Below are positions 34,627-44,231 of a DNA stretch of 64,000 bases, one piece after another (position 1 is the stretch's first letter; each line of letters starts with the position of its first letter). The DNA is from Dissulfurirhabdus thermomarina (GTDB taxonomy: Bacteria > Desulfobacterota > Dissulfuribacteria > Dissulfuribacterales > Dissulfurirhabdaceae): positions 1 to 64,000 of the forward strand of contig NZ_JAATWC010000008.1 of assembly GCF_012979235.1 (NCBI RefSeq). Reading direction: 5' to 3'. Below the pieces are notes generated by a model. It had not been told where the DNA came from and made no database searches. It saw only the letters and a program-made list of their open reading frames with translations. The position numbers and the translations under genes are program-made.

Positions 34627-37164
34627 TCACCCGTTTCCGGCCATGCCCGGCAGCACTTGCTGCACCGGGCCTTCCCGGTCGGCCGCCGCTCGGCCGAGCA
34701 CCCTCCGCAGCACGGCGGCAAGCTCCGCGGTCCGGTAGGGCTTCGGGATCACGGCGGCGAACCCGTGCGCCTCGTGGTCGCCCATGACGGGATCGGTGGA
34801 ATAGCCGCTTGAGGCCACGGCCCGGACGGCGGGGTCGATCTCCCGGAGCCGCTGCACCGCCTCCTTGCCGCCCATGCCGCCGGGGACCGTGAGGTCCAGG
34901 ACCACGGCGTCGAAGGGTTTCCCGGCCGCCCGGGCCTCGGCGTAGAGCCGGACGGCCTCCGCCCCGTCCCGGGCCGCGGCCGCCTCGTAGCCCAGGGTGG
35001 CCAGCATGTCCAGGGCGCAGGCACGGACCACTTCCTCGTCGTCCATCACCAGGATCCGTCCCCGGCCCTCGGCGGGCGCCTCTTCCCCCGCCTCGGCCTC
35101 CACCGGCGCCTCCGCCGCGGGGAGGTAGAGGATGAAGGCGGTGCCCCGGCCCACCTCCGACTCCACCTCGATGAACCCGCCGTGGCGGCGCACGATGGAG
35201 TGGGCCGTGGCCAGCCCCAGGCCGGTCCCGTTCTCCTTGGTGGTGAAGTACGGGTCGAAGATGCGCGGGAGATCCCGCGGGGCGATGCCGCAGCCCTGGT
35301 CCTCGATGCGGATCCGCACGTACCGGCCCGGGTCCAGGGGCAGGCCGGCGGCGGCCGCCTCCGGCAGGTTCTCGCACCGGATCCGGATGCAGCCGCCCTG
35401 GGGCATGACCTGGGCCCCGTTGATCATGATGTTGCCGATCACCTGGCTCATCTGCCCGGGATCCACGTCCACGGGCCAGAGGTCGTCCGGCGCCGCGAGC
35501 TGGTAGCGCACGTTGGAGCCCCGGAGGGAGAAGTCGGCGGAATCGCGGATGACGTCCAGTATGGAGGCGGCCCGGCGCACGGGGGCCCCGCCCTTGGCGA
35601 AGGTGAGCAACTGCTGGGTGAGGTCCCGGGCCCGGAGGGTCGCCTTCTCCGCCCGCTCGAGGCGGTCGAGGACCTGGCTGTCGGGGTCGGCGCCCATCTT
35701 GGCCAGGGAGATGTTGCCGAGGATGGCGGTGAGGAGGTTGTTGAAGTCGTGGGCGATGCCCCCGGCGAGGATCCCGAGCGACTCGAGTTTTTCCGCCCGG
35801 AGCAGGCTCTCCCGCATCCGGTCCTTCTCCGTGGTGTCGTGGAGGACCAGGACGGCCCCGGCGGCCCCGGCGCCCAGGAGCGCCCCGTGGACCTCCACCG
35901 TCCGCTCCGTCCCGTCCCGTGAGACGACCACGGCCCGCTCGTCGAGCCCCCGCTCCAGGGCGGCATCGAGGGCCTCCCGGCCGTCCCAGAACATGCCGCC
36001 GTCCTCCGGCCGCCGCAGCCGGATGACCTCGTGGGCCGGCCGGCCGGCGGCCTCCTCCCGGGACCACCCCGTCAGCCGCTCGGCCACGGGGTTCAGATAG
36101 AGCACCCGCCCCGACCCGTCGAGGGCCGCGACGCCGTCCCCGATGCCCCGGAGCGTCACCTCGAGCCGTTCCTTCTCCGCGGCCAGGCGGTCGGCCGCCG
36201 CCTTGCGGGCCGCCACGTCGCGGACCATGGCGATGACCCGCCCCTCGCCGGCGTGCTCGAAGTAGGCCAGCCGGATCTCCACGGGGACCCGGCGCCCGTC
36301 TCGGCACCGCATGAAGCCCTCCACAGTGTCGCTGCCCCGTCCGTCTCGGAGGGCCTGCCACTGCCGCCGGAGCAGGTCCGGCGGGATGCCCGCCTCGAGG
36401 TCGGCCACGGTGAGCCGGAGGAGGTCCTCGCGGCGGTAGCCCGTGCATCGGCAGGCGGCGGGATTCGCCTCGAGGATCCGGCCCTCGAGGTCGTGCACGA
36501 AGATCCCGTCGCCGGCGTTCTCCACGAGGTGGCGGAAGCGGCGCTCGCTGTCGAGGAGCGCTCCCCGGGCCCGCTCGAAGTGGGCGAGCAGCATCCCCAC
36601 CGCCACGGCCAGTCCGCAGAGGGTGGCGAGGAGGAAGCCCCACGGGGCGAACCACTCCACCGGCCGGAGGAAGGGGTAGTCGAGCTTGTGGAGCCCCCAG
36701 AGGACCAGGGCTCCGCCCGCCAGCCACCGCCCGGCCCGGTACCGGGAGGGAAGGGCGAGGAGCACCCACCCGGCGCGGATGTAGACGAGCCCCAGGATCA
36801 GGAAGACCGGCCCGCTGTACCAGCCGAAGGAGACCGGGGCGAAGGCCGCCCCGGCGGTCCAGAGGAGGCAGAGCAGGAGGAGACCCGTCCAGGTCCGCGG
36901 GAGGGGGCGCCCCGCGAAGACCTCGGTGCCCCAGAGCAGGAAGAAGCCGTTGGCCAGGGCCGCCGTCTGGTTGCCGAGCCGGAGCAGCGGGAGGTCCAGG
37001 CCGGCCTGGACCGCGACGATCTGGAACAGGGTCCGAAGGGCGAAGAAGGCCCAGGCCAGGGCCCAGATCCCCACGTACCGGTCCCGGTCCTTGTGATAGA
37101 AGTACGCGAAGACGAAGGTCAGGAAGACCACCGTGGCGAAGAGCGTGACGACGGAGGGCAGCAT
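34627..37164 (-). CDS. Hybrid sensor histidine kinase with membrane domain, two PAS, HisKA/HATPase and receiver
   Basis: The 845-residue protein begins with six or seven membrane helices (residues 1-195). Two PAS domains follow (about 205-325 and 335-445), then the phospho-acceptor helix with His472 in GGIAHDFNNLLTA, an ATPase domain with N (IGNIMING), G1 (DQGCGI) and G2 (GTGLGLA) motifs, and a receiver domain. The receiver has DDEE, a phospho-acceptor Asp in VVLDLTVPGGMGG and Lys in PKPY. It is a complete phosphorelay module lacking only a separate output. No partner regulator is adjacent. The PAS domains suggest sensing of a ligand or redox signal. Confidence 0.9.
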   Translation of the reverse strand: MLPSVVTLFATVVFLTFVFAYFYHKDRDRYVGIWALAWAFFALRTLFQIVAVQAGLDLPLLRLGNQTAALANGFFLLWGTEVFAGRPLPRTWTGLLLLCLLWTAGAAFAPVSFGWYSGPVFLILGLVYIRAGWVLLALPSRYRAGRWLAGGALVLWGLHKLDYPFLRPVEWFAPWGFLLATLCGLAVAVGMLLAHFERARGALLDSERRFRHLVENAGDGIFVHDLEGRILEANPAACRCTGYRREDLLRLTVADLEAGIPPDLLRRQWQALRDGRGSDTVEGFMRCRDGRRVPVEIRLAYFEHAGEGRVIAMVRDVAARKAAADRLAAEKERLEVTLRGIGDGVAALDGSGRVLYLNPVAERLTGWSREEAAGRPAHEVIRLRRPEDGGMFWDGREALDAALERGLDERAVVVSRDGTERTVEVHGALLGAGAAGAVLVLHDTTEKDRMRESLLRAEKLESLGILAGGIAHDFNNLLTAILGNISLAKMGADPDSQVLDRLERAEKATLRARDLTQQLLTFAKGGAPVRRAASILDVIRDSADFSLRGSNVRYQLAAPDDLWPVDVDPGQMSQVIGNIMINGAQVMPQGGCIRIRCENLPEAAAAGLPLDPGRYVRIRIEDQGCGIAPRDLPRIFDPYFTTKENGTGLGLATAHSIVRRHGGFIEVESEVGRGTAFILYLPAAEAPVEAEAGEEAPAEGRGRILVMDDEEVVRACALDMLATLGYEAAAARDGAEAVRLYAEARAAGKPFDAVVLDLTVPGGMGGKEAVQRLREIDPAVRAVASSGYSTDPVMGDHEAHGFAAVIPKPYRTAELAAVLRRVLGRAAADREGPVQQVLPGMAGNG

Positions 37165-37255
37165 GGCGGTCTCAGGCCTCGTCCCGTCGCGGGAGGCGGG
37201 CCGGGGCGTCTCCCCCGGACCCGGCGCCCCCTACTCCCCGGGCCGTTTTGTCGTG

Positions 37256-37261
37256 TAGAAT
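37256..37261 (+). promoter_or_regulatory. -10 like element before the alcohol dehydrogenase gene
   Basis: TAGAAT lies about 110 bases upstream of the ATG at 37373, in the divergent gap to the histidine kinase gene. No convincing -35 is seen. Confidence 0.3.
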
Positions 37262-37372
37262 GGTGACCATGGACGGCGTCGGCCCCGCAGCCGGCGGCGC
37301 CGGTTTCCACTCTTATCGGCGTGCCCGCCCCGGAGGATTAGGGCGCCGCGCCCAGCGACCCGGAGGCCTCCC

Positions 37373-38551
37373 ATGCAGCCCTTCACCTTTCACAATCCCA
37401 CCCGCATCCTCTTCGGCCCGGGGCTCTGCGACCAGGCCGGGGCCGAGATCCGCCCCTTCTCGGACCGGGTGCTGCTCGTCACCGGGACGGGCAGCGCCAA
37501 GCGGACAGGTGCCTACGACAGGGTCCGCCGGAGCCTCGAGGCGGCCGGCGTCCGCGTCCGGGACCTCGAGGGCGTGGTCTCCAACCCCCGCCTCTCCAAG
37601 GTGCGGGAGGGGATCGAGGCGACCCGGGCGGAGGCGCTCACCGCGGTGGTGGCCCTCGGCGGCGGCAGCGTCATGGACACCGCCAAGGCCGTGGCGGCCG
37701 GCGCGGTCCTGGACGAGGGCGACGTCTGGGACTGCTTCACCCGGACGCGGGAGATCGCCGGGGCCCTCCCCGTCTTCACCGTCCCGACGCTGGCGGCCTC
37801 GGGGTCGGAGATGAACGGCTTCATGGTCATCACCAACGAGGAGACGGGGCACAAGCTCGCGGCGGGCTCCGAGCATCTCTACCCGCGGCTGTCCATCCTG
37901 GACCCGGTGCTCACCTGCTCGGTGCCCCCGGACTACACCGCCTACGGCGGCGCCGACGCCGTCTGCCACCTGCTCGAGCCCTACTTCAACGGGTCCGACC
38001 CCGACACCCCCCTCCAGGACCGTCTGGCCGAGGCCCTGATCCAGACCCTCCTCGAGGCCACCGAGGCGGCCGTGGCGCGGCCCGGGGACGTGGCCGCCCG
38101 GTCCACCCTCATGTGGGGGGCCACCCTGGCCCTGAACGGGCTGACCCGGGCGGGCATCGGGGAGCACTTCTTCGCGGTCCACATGATCGAGCACGCGCTG
38201 AGCGCCCTCTTCGACGTCCCCCACGGGGCGGGGCTGGCCGCCCTGCTGCCGGGCTGGATGTCGTGGCGGGCCGCGGAGTCCGCGGACAAGGTGGCCCAGC
38301 TCGGCCGGCGCCTCTGGAACCTCTCGGGCGGCACCCGGCGCGAGGAGGCCCGGCAGACCATCGCGGCCCTGCGCGACTGGCTCCGCCGGGTGGGGTGCCC
38401 CACGAGCCTTTCGGAACTCGGCATCTCCGCCGGCGACCACGGCCGGATCGCCGAGAACGCCGCCCTCCAGGCGGGCATCTGGGGCGTGGACGCCCTCTAC
38501 ACCCCGGAGGTGGTCGCGGCCGTGCTCGCCCAGTGCCAGGAGGCGGCCTAG
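37373..38551 (+). CDS. Iron-containing alcohol dehydrogenase
   Basis: The 392-residue protein has the two-domain fold of group III alcohol dehydrogenases. It has an N-terminal NAD(P) part with GGGSVMDTAKAVA (about residues 97-109) and metal ligands in the second half: Asp/His in GGADAVCHLLEPYF, plus His in MIEHALSALFDVPHGAGLA. The FTFHNPTRILFGPG start resembles BDH/YqhD-type enzymes. It probably reduces aldehydes or oxidises an alcohol; substrate and cofactor cannot be fixed from sequence. The gene converges with the epimerase gene. The two stop codons share the palindrome CTAG. Confidence 0.88.
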   Translation: MQPFTFHNPTRILFGPGLCDQAGAEIRPFSDRVLLVTGTGSAKRTGAYDRVRRSLEAAGVRVRDLEGVVSNPRLSKVREGIEATRAEALTAVVALGGGSVMDTAKAVAAGAVLDEGDVWDCFTRTREIAGALPVFTVPTLAASGSEMNGFMVITNEETGHKLAAGSEHLYPRLSILDPVLTCSVPPDYTAYGGADAVCHLLEPYFNGSDPDTPLQDRLAEALIQTLLEATEAAVARPGDVAARSTLMWGATLALNGLTRAGIGEHFFAVHMIEHALSALFDVPHGAGLAALLPGWMSWRAAESADKVAQLGRRLWNLSGGTRREEARQTIAALRDWLRRVGCPTSLSELGISAGDHGRIAENAALQAGIWGVDALYTPEVVAAVLAQCQEAA

Positions 38552-39567
38552 CCGGCCGTCCCGGGGCCGTAGTAGTCCAGGTACCAGTCCACGAACCGGG
38601 CGATTCCCTCCTCCACGGGGGTGGCGGCCTTGAAGCCCACGTCCCGCTCGAGGTCGGTGGTGTCGGCGAAGGTCTCCGGGACGTCGCCCTTCTGGAGGGG
38701 GAGGAGGCGCATCTCGGCCCTTCGACCGAGCCGTTCCTCGATGAGCCCGATGAACCGCATGAGGTCCACCGGCGTGCTGTTGCCGATGTTGTAGATCCGG
38801 TAGGGGGCGGCGCTGGTCCCGGGGTCGGGGTCGTCCCCGTTCCAGGAGGGATCCGGGGCCGGGACGCGGTCCAGGACCCGGACCACGCCCTCCACGATGT
38901 CGTCGATGTAGGTGAAGTCGCGCCGGCACCGGCCGTGGTTGAAGACGTCGATGGGTTCCCCGGCCAGGATCTTGCGGGTGAAGATGAAGTAGGCCATGTC
39001 CGGCCGGCCCCAGGGGCCGTAGACGGTGAAGAACCGGAGGCCGGTGGTCGGCAGCCCGTAGAGGTGGCTGTAGGCGTGGGCCATGAGCTCGCCCGCCTTC
39101 TTGGTGGCGGCGTAGAGGCTCACCGGGTGGTCCACGTTGTGGTGCACCGAGAAGGGAAGCCGCGTGTTGGCCCCGTAGACCGAGCTGCTCGAGGCGAAGA
39201 CCAGGTGCTCCACCCCGTGGCGGCGGCAGCCCTCAAGGACGTTGGCGAAGCCCACGAGGTTGGCGTCCACGTAGGCGTCGGGGTTTTCCAAGGAGTAGCG
39301 CACTCCGGGCTGGGCGGCGAGATTCACCACGCGGCGGGGCCGGTGGCGGGCGAAGACCCCGGCCATGGCCCCGCGGTCGGCGATGTCCGCCCGCTCGGCG
39401 GTGAACCCGGGCCGGGCCGCGAGGCGGGCCAGCCGCGCCTCCTTGAGGGTCACGTCGTAGTAGTCGTTGAGGTTGTCCACCCCCACCACCTCGTCTCCGC
39501 GGTCGAGGAGGGCGTGGGAGAGGGCCGCCCCGATGAAGCCCGCCGCCCCGGTGACGAGGACCTTCAC
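38548..39567 (-). CDS. UDP-glucuronate 4-epimerase-like NAD-dependent epimerase
   Basis: The 339-residue short-chain enzyme has [10 protein letters not shown] (residues 7-16) for NAD binding and the catalytic YAATKKAGE (Tyr-xxx-Lys). [20 protein letters not shown] is typical of UDP-GlcA epimerases (LpsL, CapI, GAE), and [19 protein letters not shown] is also family-typical. It would convert UDP-GlcA to UDP-GalA. The GTG start overlaps the ugd stop by four bases, so the two enzymes make UDP-GalA from UDP-Glc in two coupled steps. Its last four bases overlap the convergent alcohol dehydrogenase gene. Confidence 0.88.
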   Translation of the reverse strand: MKVLVTGAAGFIGAALSHALLDRGDEVVGVDNLNDYYDVTLKEARLARLAARPGFTAERADIADRGAMAGVFARHRPRRVVNLAAQPGVRYSLENPDAYVDANLVGFANVLEGCRRHGVEHLVFASSSSVYGANTRLPFSVHHNVDHPVSLYAATKKAGELMAHAYSHLYGLPTTGLRFFTVYGPWGRPDMAYFIFTRKILAGEPIDVFNHGRCRRDFTYIDDIVEGVVRVLDRVPAPDPSWNGDDPDPGTSAAPYRIYNIGNSTPVDLMRFIGLIEERLGRRAEMRLLPLQKGDVPETFADTTDLERDVGFKAATPVEEGIARFVDWYLDYYGPGTAG

Positions 39568-40919
39568 GCCGCCGCCCCCGCCGGCCGGTGGACGCTCCGC
39601 CCGCGGCCGATGCCGTAGTAGGCGAAGCCCTTGGCGGCCAAGAGGTCCGGGTCGTAGACGTTTCGGCCGTCGAAGATCACCGGCTCTCCAAGGAGCTCGC
39701 GGATCCGGTCGAAGTCGGGGCTCCGGAATTCCTTCCACTCCGTCACCAGCGCCAGCCCGTCCGCCCCCTCCAGGGCCTCGTAGGGCGACGGGACCAGCTC
39801 GAGTCCGTCCCGGTCGCCGAAGCGGCGCCGGACGGCCTCCATGGCCTTCGGGTCGTAGGCCCGGACGCGGGCCCCGCGCGCCAGCAGCCCCTCGATCAGC
39901 ACGCAGCTCGGGGCCTCGCGGATGTCGTCGGTGCCGGGCTTGAAGGAGAGCCCCCAGAGGGCCAGGGTCCGACCCGGGAGCCGGTCGCCGTAGTGGGCCT
40001 CCATCTTGCGGAGGAGGACCTCCTTCTGCCGCCGGTTCACGTCTTCCACGGCGGCCAGGAGGCGCGCCTCGTAGCCCGCGGCGGCCGCCATGCGCTCCAA
40101 GGCCTTGACGTCCTTGGGGAAGCAGGAGCCGCCGTAGCCGCAACCGGGGTAGATGAAGGCGTAGCCGATCCGCGAGTCGGAGCCGATCCCCACCCGGACC
40201 TTCTCGATGTCCGCCCCCAGGCGCTCGGCCAGGTTCGCCATCTCGTTCATGAAGCTGATCTTGGTGGCCAGCATGGCGTTGGCGGCGTACTTGGTCAGTT
40301 CCGCGGAGCGGACGTCCATGATCACCATGCGCTCGTGGTTCCGGTTGAAGGGGGCGTAGAGGAGCTTCAGGAGCTCGACGGTTCGGGGGTTGTCGGCGCC
40401 CACCACGATCCGCTCGGGTTTCATGAAGTCCTCCACCGCCTCCCCCTCCTTGAGGAACTCCGGGTTGCAGACCACGTCGAATTCCACCTGCACCCCGCGC
40501 CGGTGGAGCTCGGCGGCCACCGCCTCCCGGACCCGGTCGGCGGTGCCCACGGGCACCGTGGACTTGTCCACCACCACCCGGTACCCGTCCATGTGGGCCC
40601 CGATGGTCCGGGCCACGTCGAGCACGTGGCGCAGATCCGCCGAGCCGTCCTCGTCGGGCGGGGTGCCCACCGCGATCATCTGGAAGAGACCGTGCGCCAC
40701 CGCCTCGGCGGGGTCGGTGGTGAAGGCGAGGCGGCCCGCGGCGGTGTTCCGGTGGACGAGGTCCTCGAGCCCCGGCTCGAAGATGGGCACCTCGCCCGCG
40801 TTGAGCCGCTCGACCCGCGCCGCGTCCACGTCCACGCACAGGACCTCGTTGCCGACCTCGGCGAAGCAGGCCCCCGTGACGAGGCCCACGTAACCGCAGC
40901 CGAAGATGGTGACCTTCAT
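39564..40919 (-). CDS. ugd: UDP-glucose 6-dehydrogenase
   Basis: The 451-residue enzyme has [10 protein letters not shown] (residues 7-16) for NAD binding, the [10 protein letters not shown] strand, the [15 protein letters not shown] active-site segment, and the catalytic Cys in [13 protein letters not shown], with a central KYAANAML helix. It oxidises UDP-glucose twice to UDP-glucuronate in the cytoplasm. It overlaps the upstream PAP2 gene (ATGA) and the downstream epimerase (GTGA). Context places it in an envelope-sugar cluster with GT39, GT2 and flippase-like proteins. Confidence 0.96.
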   Translation of the reverse strand: MKVTIFGCGYVGLVTGACFAEVGNEVLCVDVDAARVERLNAGEVPIFEPGLEDLVHRNTAAGRLAFTTDPAEAVAHGLFQMIAVGTPPDEDGSADLRHVLDVARTIGAHMDGYRVVVDKSTVPVGTADRVREAVAAELHRRGVQVEFDVVCNPEFLKEGEAVEDFMKPERIVVGADNPRTVELLKLLYAPFNRNHERMVIMDVRSAELTKYAANAMLATKISFMNEMANLAERLGADIEKVRVGIGSDSRIGYAFIYPGCGYGGSCFPKDVKALERMAAAAGYEARLLAAVEDVNRRQKEVLLRKMEAHYGDRLPGRTLALWGLSFKPGTDDIREAPSCVLIEGLLARGARVRAYDPKAMEAVRRRFGDRDGLELVPSPYEALEGADGLALVTEWKEFRSPDFDRIRELLGEPVIFDGRNVYDPDLLAAKGFAYYGIGRGRSVHRPAGAAA

Positions 40920-41524
40920 GGTGTCCTCCTCGTCGTCCGGCCCCCCTCCACCCGGCGGCGCAGGAGGCAGGCGAGCCCCCAGCCCCAGGCGGCGCCGAGC
41001 AGCGCCCCGCCGAGGACGTCCAGGGGATAGTGCTCGCCAAGATAAATCCTGGAGTAGGAAACCGCCAGGGCCAGCGGTAGGAGACCGGGCCACCACCGGG
41101 GCCGCCAGCGGGCGAGGTAGGCCCCGGCGGTCCAGATGTTGGCCGCGTGGCACGAGGGCCAGGACAGGCTCGGCCCCGCGTAGGCCCGGATGGTCGGGTT
41201 GGTGACGAACCACTTCCAGCCCGAGGCCACCCAGACGCCGTCGAGGTCCACGTAGGGCCGCATCCGGCCCACCAGGGGCTTGATGAGCCGGGCGCAGGCG
41301 AGGTCCGCCGCCACCACGGCGGCGACGAGGCCGAGCCACATCACCCGTTCCCGCCGCCCCCCCCGCCAGAGCCGCCAGGCGAGAACAGGAACGAGCACCG
41401 GCAGGAAGAGCTTCAGGTCGGACAGGGCCGGCATGAGCCAGTCGAAGACCGGGTTCCGGGCATGGTTCAGGCAGAGGAAGAGGGCCCGGTCCGCCCGGAG
41501 AATCGCGTCCAGGGCGGCCGTCAC
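40916..41524 (-). CDS. PAP2-type membrane phosphatase
   Basis: The 202-residue protein has about six membrane segments and the three PAP2 active-site blocks. These are KPLVGRMRP (K-x6-RP), PSCHAAN in place of the usual PSGH, and [12 protein letters not shown] (SR-x5-H-x3-D). Such enzymes remove phosphate from lipids, such as undecaprenyl diphosphate or lipid A. The LpxE/LpxF lipid A phosphatases have the same blocks. The GTG start overlaps the GT39 stop and the end overlaps ugd, so it is tightly coupled with the sugar genes. Which lipid it acts on is not shown by sequence. Confidence 0.85.
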   Translation of the reverse strand: MTAALDAILRADRALFLCLNHARNPVFDWLMPALSDLKLFLPVLVPVLAWRLWRGGRRERVMWLGLVAAVVAADLACARLIKPLVGRMRPYVDLDGVWVASGWKWFVTNPTIRAYAGPSLSWPSCHAANIWTAGAYLARWRPRWWPGLLPLALAVSYSRIYLGEHYPLDVLGGALLGAAWGWGLACLLRRRVEGGRTTRRTP

Positions 41525-43065
41525 CGGCGGCCTCCCCGCCGGAACCCGCGGCCCAGGTAGAGGGCGAGGCGCCGCGTGCCCGCCGGTCCGAGGACCGCCT
41601 CCACCTCCCCCAGGGGCCGGAGCTCGGTGAAGTCCCGTGCCACGATGGGCAGGAGCGGGTCCCCGGGCTCCAGCACCACCAGGGCGTCTCGGCCCGCCGC
41701 GGCCTCGAGGAGCTCCGGCCAGAGCTCGTACTGGGACCGCACCCCCTCCCCGGGGACGCTCCAGCGGGCCACGGGAAGCCCCCGGGGCAGGTAGAAGGCG
41801 AGCTCGGAGACGACCTGACGCCGCCGGGAGAGGACGACCATCCGCTCCCGGCCCGGGAGGCCGTCCAGAACCCGGCCCACCTCGCGCCCCAGCTCGGCCC
41901 ACCCCCGGACCCGCACCGTGGGGTCGAGACGTCCCCCGGCCAGGGGTGAACGGACCACCGCCGGGGGCACGGCGTAGAGGAGGAGGCTCATGGCGGCGGC
42001 GGTCCAGACCCCGGCCCGGAAGAGGCGGACCCGCCGCCCGGGGGGCGGGGCGGGCCGATCCACGGCCCCCTCGGCCCAGCCGGCCAGGAGCACCAGCGAG
42101 CCGAGGTGGAAGGGGGCGGCCCAGTTGGCGTTGACGGGCTGGTGGAGGGAGAGGGCCAGGACCCCGAAGACCGGGACCGTGCTCATGGCCAGCAGGAAGG
42201 CCACGGGTCCGTGTGCCCGGCGGGCCCGGGCGAGCCAGGCCCCGCCCACCCAGAGGGCGAGCCCCCAGAGGATGGGGGAGACCACGCCGAGCTGGGAGCC
42301 GGCGAAGGCCAAGAAGGTCTTCAGGGAGACCGCCCCCCCCGCGGCGTGGAAGTGGTGGGCGGTGTGGCGGAAGGTGATCCAGCCGTGGCGGGCGTTCCAT
42401 GCGAGCACCGGGGCGACCATCAGGCCGCTTGCCAGGACCGCCGCATAGGGCCACGGGGAGCGCAGGAGGCGCCGCCGGCCGGGATCCGCCGCGAGGAAGA
42501 GCCCCGCCAGCGGCCAGAAGGCCGCCATGGTCTGCTTGGAAAGGAGTCCCGCACCCACGAGGGCCCCGGTGAGGAGCCACCAGCCGGCGTGGCCCCGTCC
42601 GCCTTCCGCCGCCCGCCAGAAGGTGAAGAGGGCCAGGGACCAGCAGCAGACCAGGGGGGCGTCGATGGTCATGGCCAGGCAGAGGACGGCGCTTCCGGGC
42701 AGGGCCGCGGCGGCCGCCGCGGCCCAGAACCCCGCCCGGGCCGAGAAGAGCCGGCGGCCGAGGAGGTAGACCCCCCAGAGGGTGACGGTGCCGAGGACCG
42801 CCGCCGGCAGCCGCACGCCGAGGGCGCTGTGCCCGAAGATATCTACGGCCCCGGCGATGATCCAGGCCACCATGGGCGGCTTGCTGTAGTAGCCCCAGTC
42901 GAGCCGGCGCGACCAGTCCCAGTAGTAGGCCTCGTCCGGGGAGAGGTCCAGCCGCAGGAGGGCCAGGATCGCCACCCGGAGGGCGAGGACGCCGAAGAAG
43001 AGCACCAGGAAGCGCCGGTGCCACAGGGCCGCGTCCCCGCCGGTCGCCGCCGGTGCCGCCCTCAT
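41521..43065 (-). CDS. GT39-family membrane glycosyltransferase (ArnT/RgtA-D-like)
   Basis: The 514-residue protein has about a dozen hydrophobic segments. Its opening resembles the ArnT/PMT-type first loop: [20 protein letters not shown] holds the catalytic Asp-Glu, and SKPPMVAW follows as in ArnT and Rgt proteins. These enzymes take a sugar from an undecaprenyl phosphate carrier at the periplasmic face and add it to lipid A or a protein. With UDP-GalA made by neighbours, a GalA transfer similar to RgtD is plausible. The ATG overlaps the upstream flippase-like gene, and the stop overlaps the PAP2 gene. Confidence 0.82.
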   Translation of the reverse strand: MRAAPAATGGDAALWHRRFLVLFFGVLALRVAILALLRLDLSPDEAYYWDWSRRLDWGYYSKPPMVAWIIAGAVDIFGHSALGVRLPAAVLGTVTLWGVYLLGRRLFSARAGFWAAAAAAALPGSAVLCLAMTIDAPLVCCWSLALFTFWRAAEGGRGHAGWWLLTGALVGAGLLSKQTMAAFWPLAGLFLAADPGRRRLLRSPWPYAAVLASGLMVAPVLAWNARHGWITFRHTAHHFHAAGGAVSLKTFLAFAGSQLGVVSPILWGLALWVGGAWLARARRAHGPVAFLLAMSTVPVFGVLALSLHQPVNANWAAPFHLGSLVLLAGWAEGAVDRPAPPPGRRVRLFRAGVWTAAAMSLLLYAVPPAVVRSPLAGGRLDPTVRVRGWAELGREVGRVLDGLPGRERMVVLSRRRQVVSELAFYLPRGLPVARWSVPGEGVRSQYELWPELLEAAAGRDALVVLEPGDPLLPIVARDFTELRPLGEVEAVLGPAGTRRLALYLGRGFRRGGRR

Positions 43066-44024
43066 GCCGCACCCCCCGCCCGGCCTCCGTGGAGGCCGAC
43101 TCCGTAGGCCAGGCCCCCCAGGAGGCTCGCCGCCACCTGGACCCCGAAGAAGGTGAGCCCCAGGGTGAGGGCCTGGCCGGCGGGCACGCCCTCGATGCCG
43201 AGGAAGAAGACGAAGCCGCCCTCCCGGACCCCGATCCCGTTGAAGCTCACGGGGAGCAGGGAGGCCAGGGCGATGAGCGGAAAGACGGCGTAGTAGAAGG
43301 CGACGGGGGGCGCCAGCCCCATGCCCCGGCCGAGCACCGCCACGGCCCCCATGCAGAGCCCCTGGAGGAGCAGGGAGAGGCCGAAGGCCGCGCCGACCCG
43401 CGCCGGGTGCCGGGCCAGCTCCTCCAGGGCCTGGAGCCGGCCGGCCGAGGCCGGAAAGAGCCGGCGGAGGAGGCCGGGCGCCGCGGCGGCCAGCACGGCG
43501 AGACCCGCCGCGGCTGCGGCCGCACCCACCAGGGGCCACCGGAACCGGGCCGCCGCCCCCGGGTCGGCCGCCGTCACCGCCAGCGCCCCCAGGAGGAACA
43601 TGGCCGCGAAGCCGAGGGCCCGGTCGGCCAGCACCGTGGCGGCGGCCCTGAGCCGCCTCGGCTCCCCGCCGGCCAGCCAGAAGACCTTCCAGACGTCGCC
43701 CCCGATGCTCGTGGGCAGGAAGAGGTTGAAGAACATCCCGGCGAAGTAGGCGCCGAGGTAACGCCGCCAGGCCCCGCCGAAGCCCAGGGCCCCGGCCAGG
43801 AGGAACCACCGGAGGCTGCTCGCCAGCTGGGATCCCAGGTAGAGGGCGAGGGCCGCGGCCGCGGCCCCCGCGGGGACCGCCCCGAAGGAGGCGGCCAGCT
43901 CGCCGGGTTCCACGCGGGAGACGAGCCAGGCCAGGAGCCCGAGGCTCACCCCCAGCCGGGCCGCCAGCCGCCCGGCGCCCCGGCGGCGGGTTTCTGCTCC
44001 GTGATGGCCGTGTGACGCGGTCAA
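43062..44024 (-). CDS. Flippase-like/LPG synthase transmembrane-domain protein (AglD2-type)
   Basis: The 320-residue protein has about eight hydrophobic segments. The lysylphosphatidylglycerol synthase transmembrane (flippase-like) family is suggested by AYFAGMFFNLFLPTSIGGDV (the F-N.F.P...GGD motif), by VLADRALGF, and by LLPVSFNGIGVREGGFVFF near the end. The soluble transferase domain of MprF is missing, so it is thought to move or bind lipid-linked sugars. It lies just before the GT39 gene (ATGA overlap). Repeat copy B separates it from the GT2 gene upstream. Confidence 0.82.
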   Translation of the reverse strand: MTASHGHHGAETRRRGAGRLAARLGVSLGLLAWLVSRVEPGELAASFGAVPAGAAAAALALYLGSQLASSLRWFLLAGALGFGGAWRRYLGAYFAGMFFNLFLPTSIGGDVWKVFWLAGGEPRRLRAAATVLADRALGFAAMFLLGALAVTAADPGAAARFRWPLVGAAAAAAGLAVLAAAAPGLLRRLFPASAGRLQALEELARHPARVGAAFGLSLLLQGLCMGAVAVLGRGMGLAPPVAFYYAVFPLIALASLLPVSFNGIGVREGGFVFFLGIEGVPAGQALTLGLTFFGVQVAASLLGGLAYGVGLHGGRAGGAA

Positions 44025-44072
44025 GGCGGGACGGCTAGGCGGGCGTCGCCGGCGGGCACGACGCCATCACGC

Positions 44073-44227
44073 GATGACCTCGCAAGAAGGCCTCTGGGTG
44101 GATGGCTAAGCGAAGAACGCCGAAGGCAAGGTGCGATGATGTCGAGGATTGAGGCGTACTTAAGTACGCCGCAATGACGAGAACATCCGAAGCAACGCCG
44201 CGGTGGGCGGTTTTTTCCGACGCCGTC
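44073..44227 (-). repeat. Dispersed repeat, copy B
   Basis: On the minus strand it begins GACGGCGTCGGAAAA, then GCGGCGTTGCTTCGGATG, a perfect 18-base palindrome GGCGTACTTAAGTACGCC (44153-44170), TCCTCGACATC, ACCTTGCCTTCGGCG and CCATCCACCCAGAGG. It is the cleanest of three copies and fills the 207-base gap between the GT2 and flippase-like genes. No gene is supported within it. Confidence 0.8.
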
Positions 44228-44231
44228 ATCA

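Noticed and set aside
32654-36769. Antisense open frame of 1371 codons
   Set aside because: It lies opposite the kinase, marC and lipoprotein genes and overlaps the histidine kinase in another frame; composition is low-complexity and has no family signal.
44073-44227. Insertion sequence or MITE with a transposase
   Set aside because: No ORF, no clear terminal inverted repeats and no target duplication were seen; it is kept only as a dispersed repeat.
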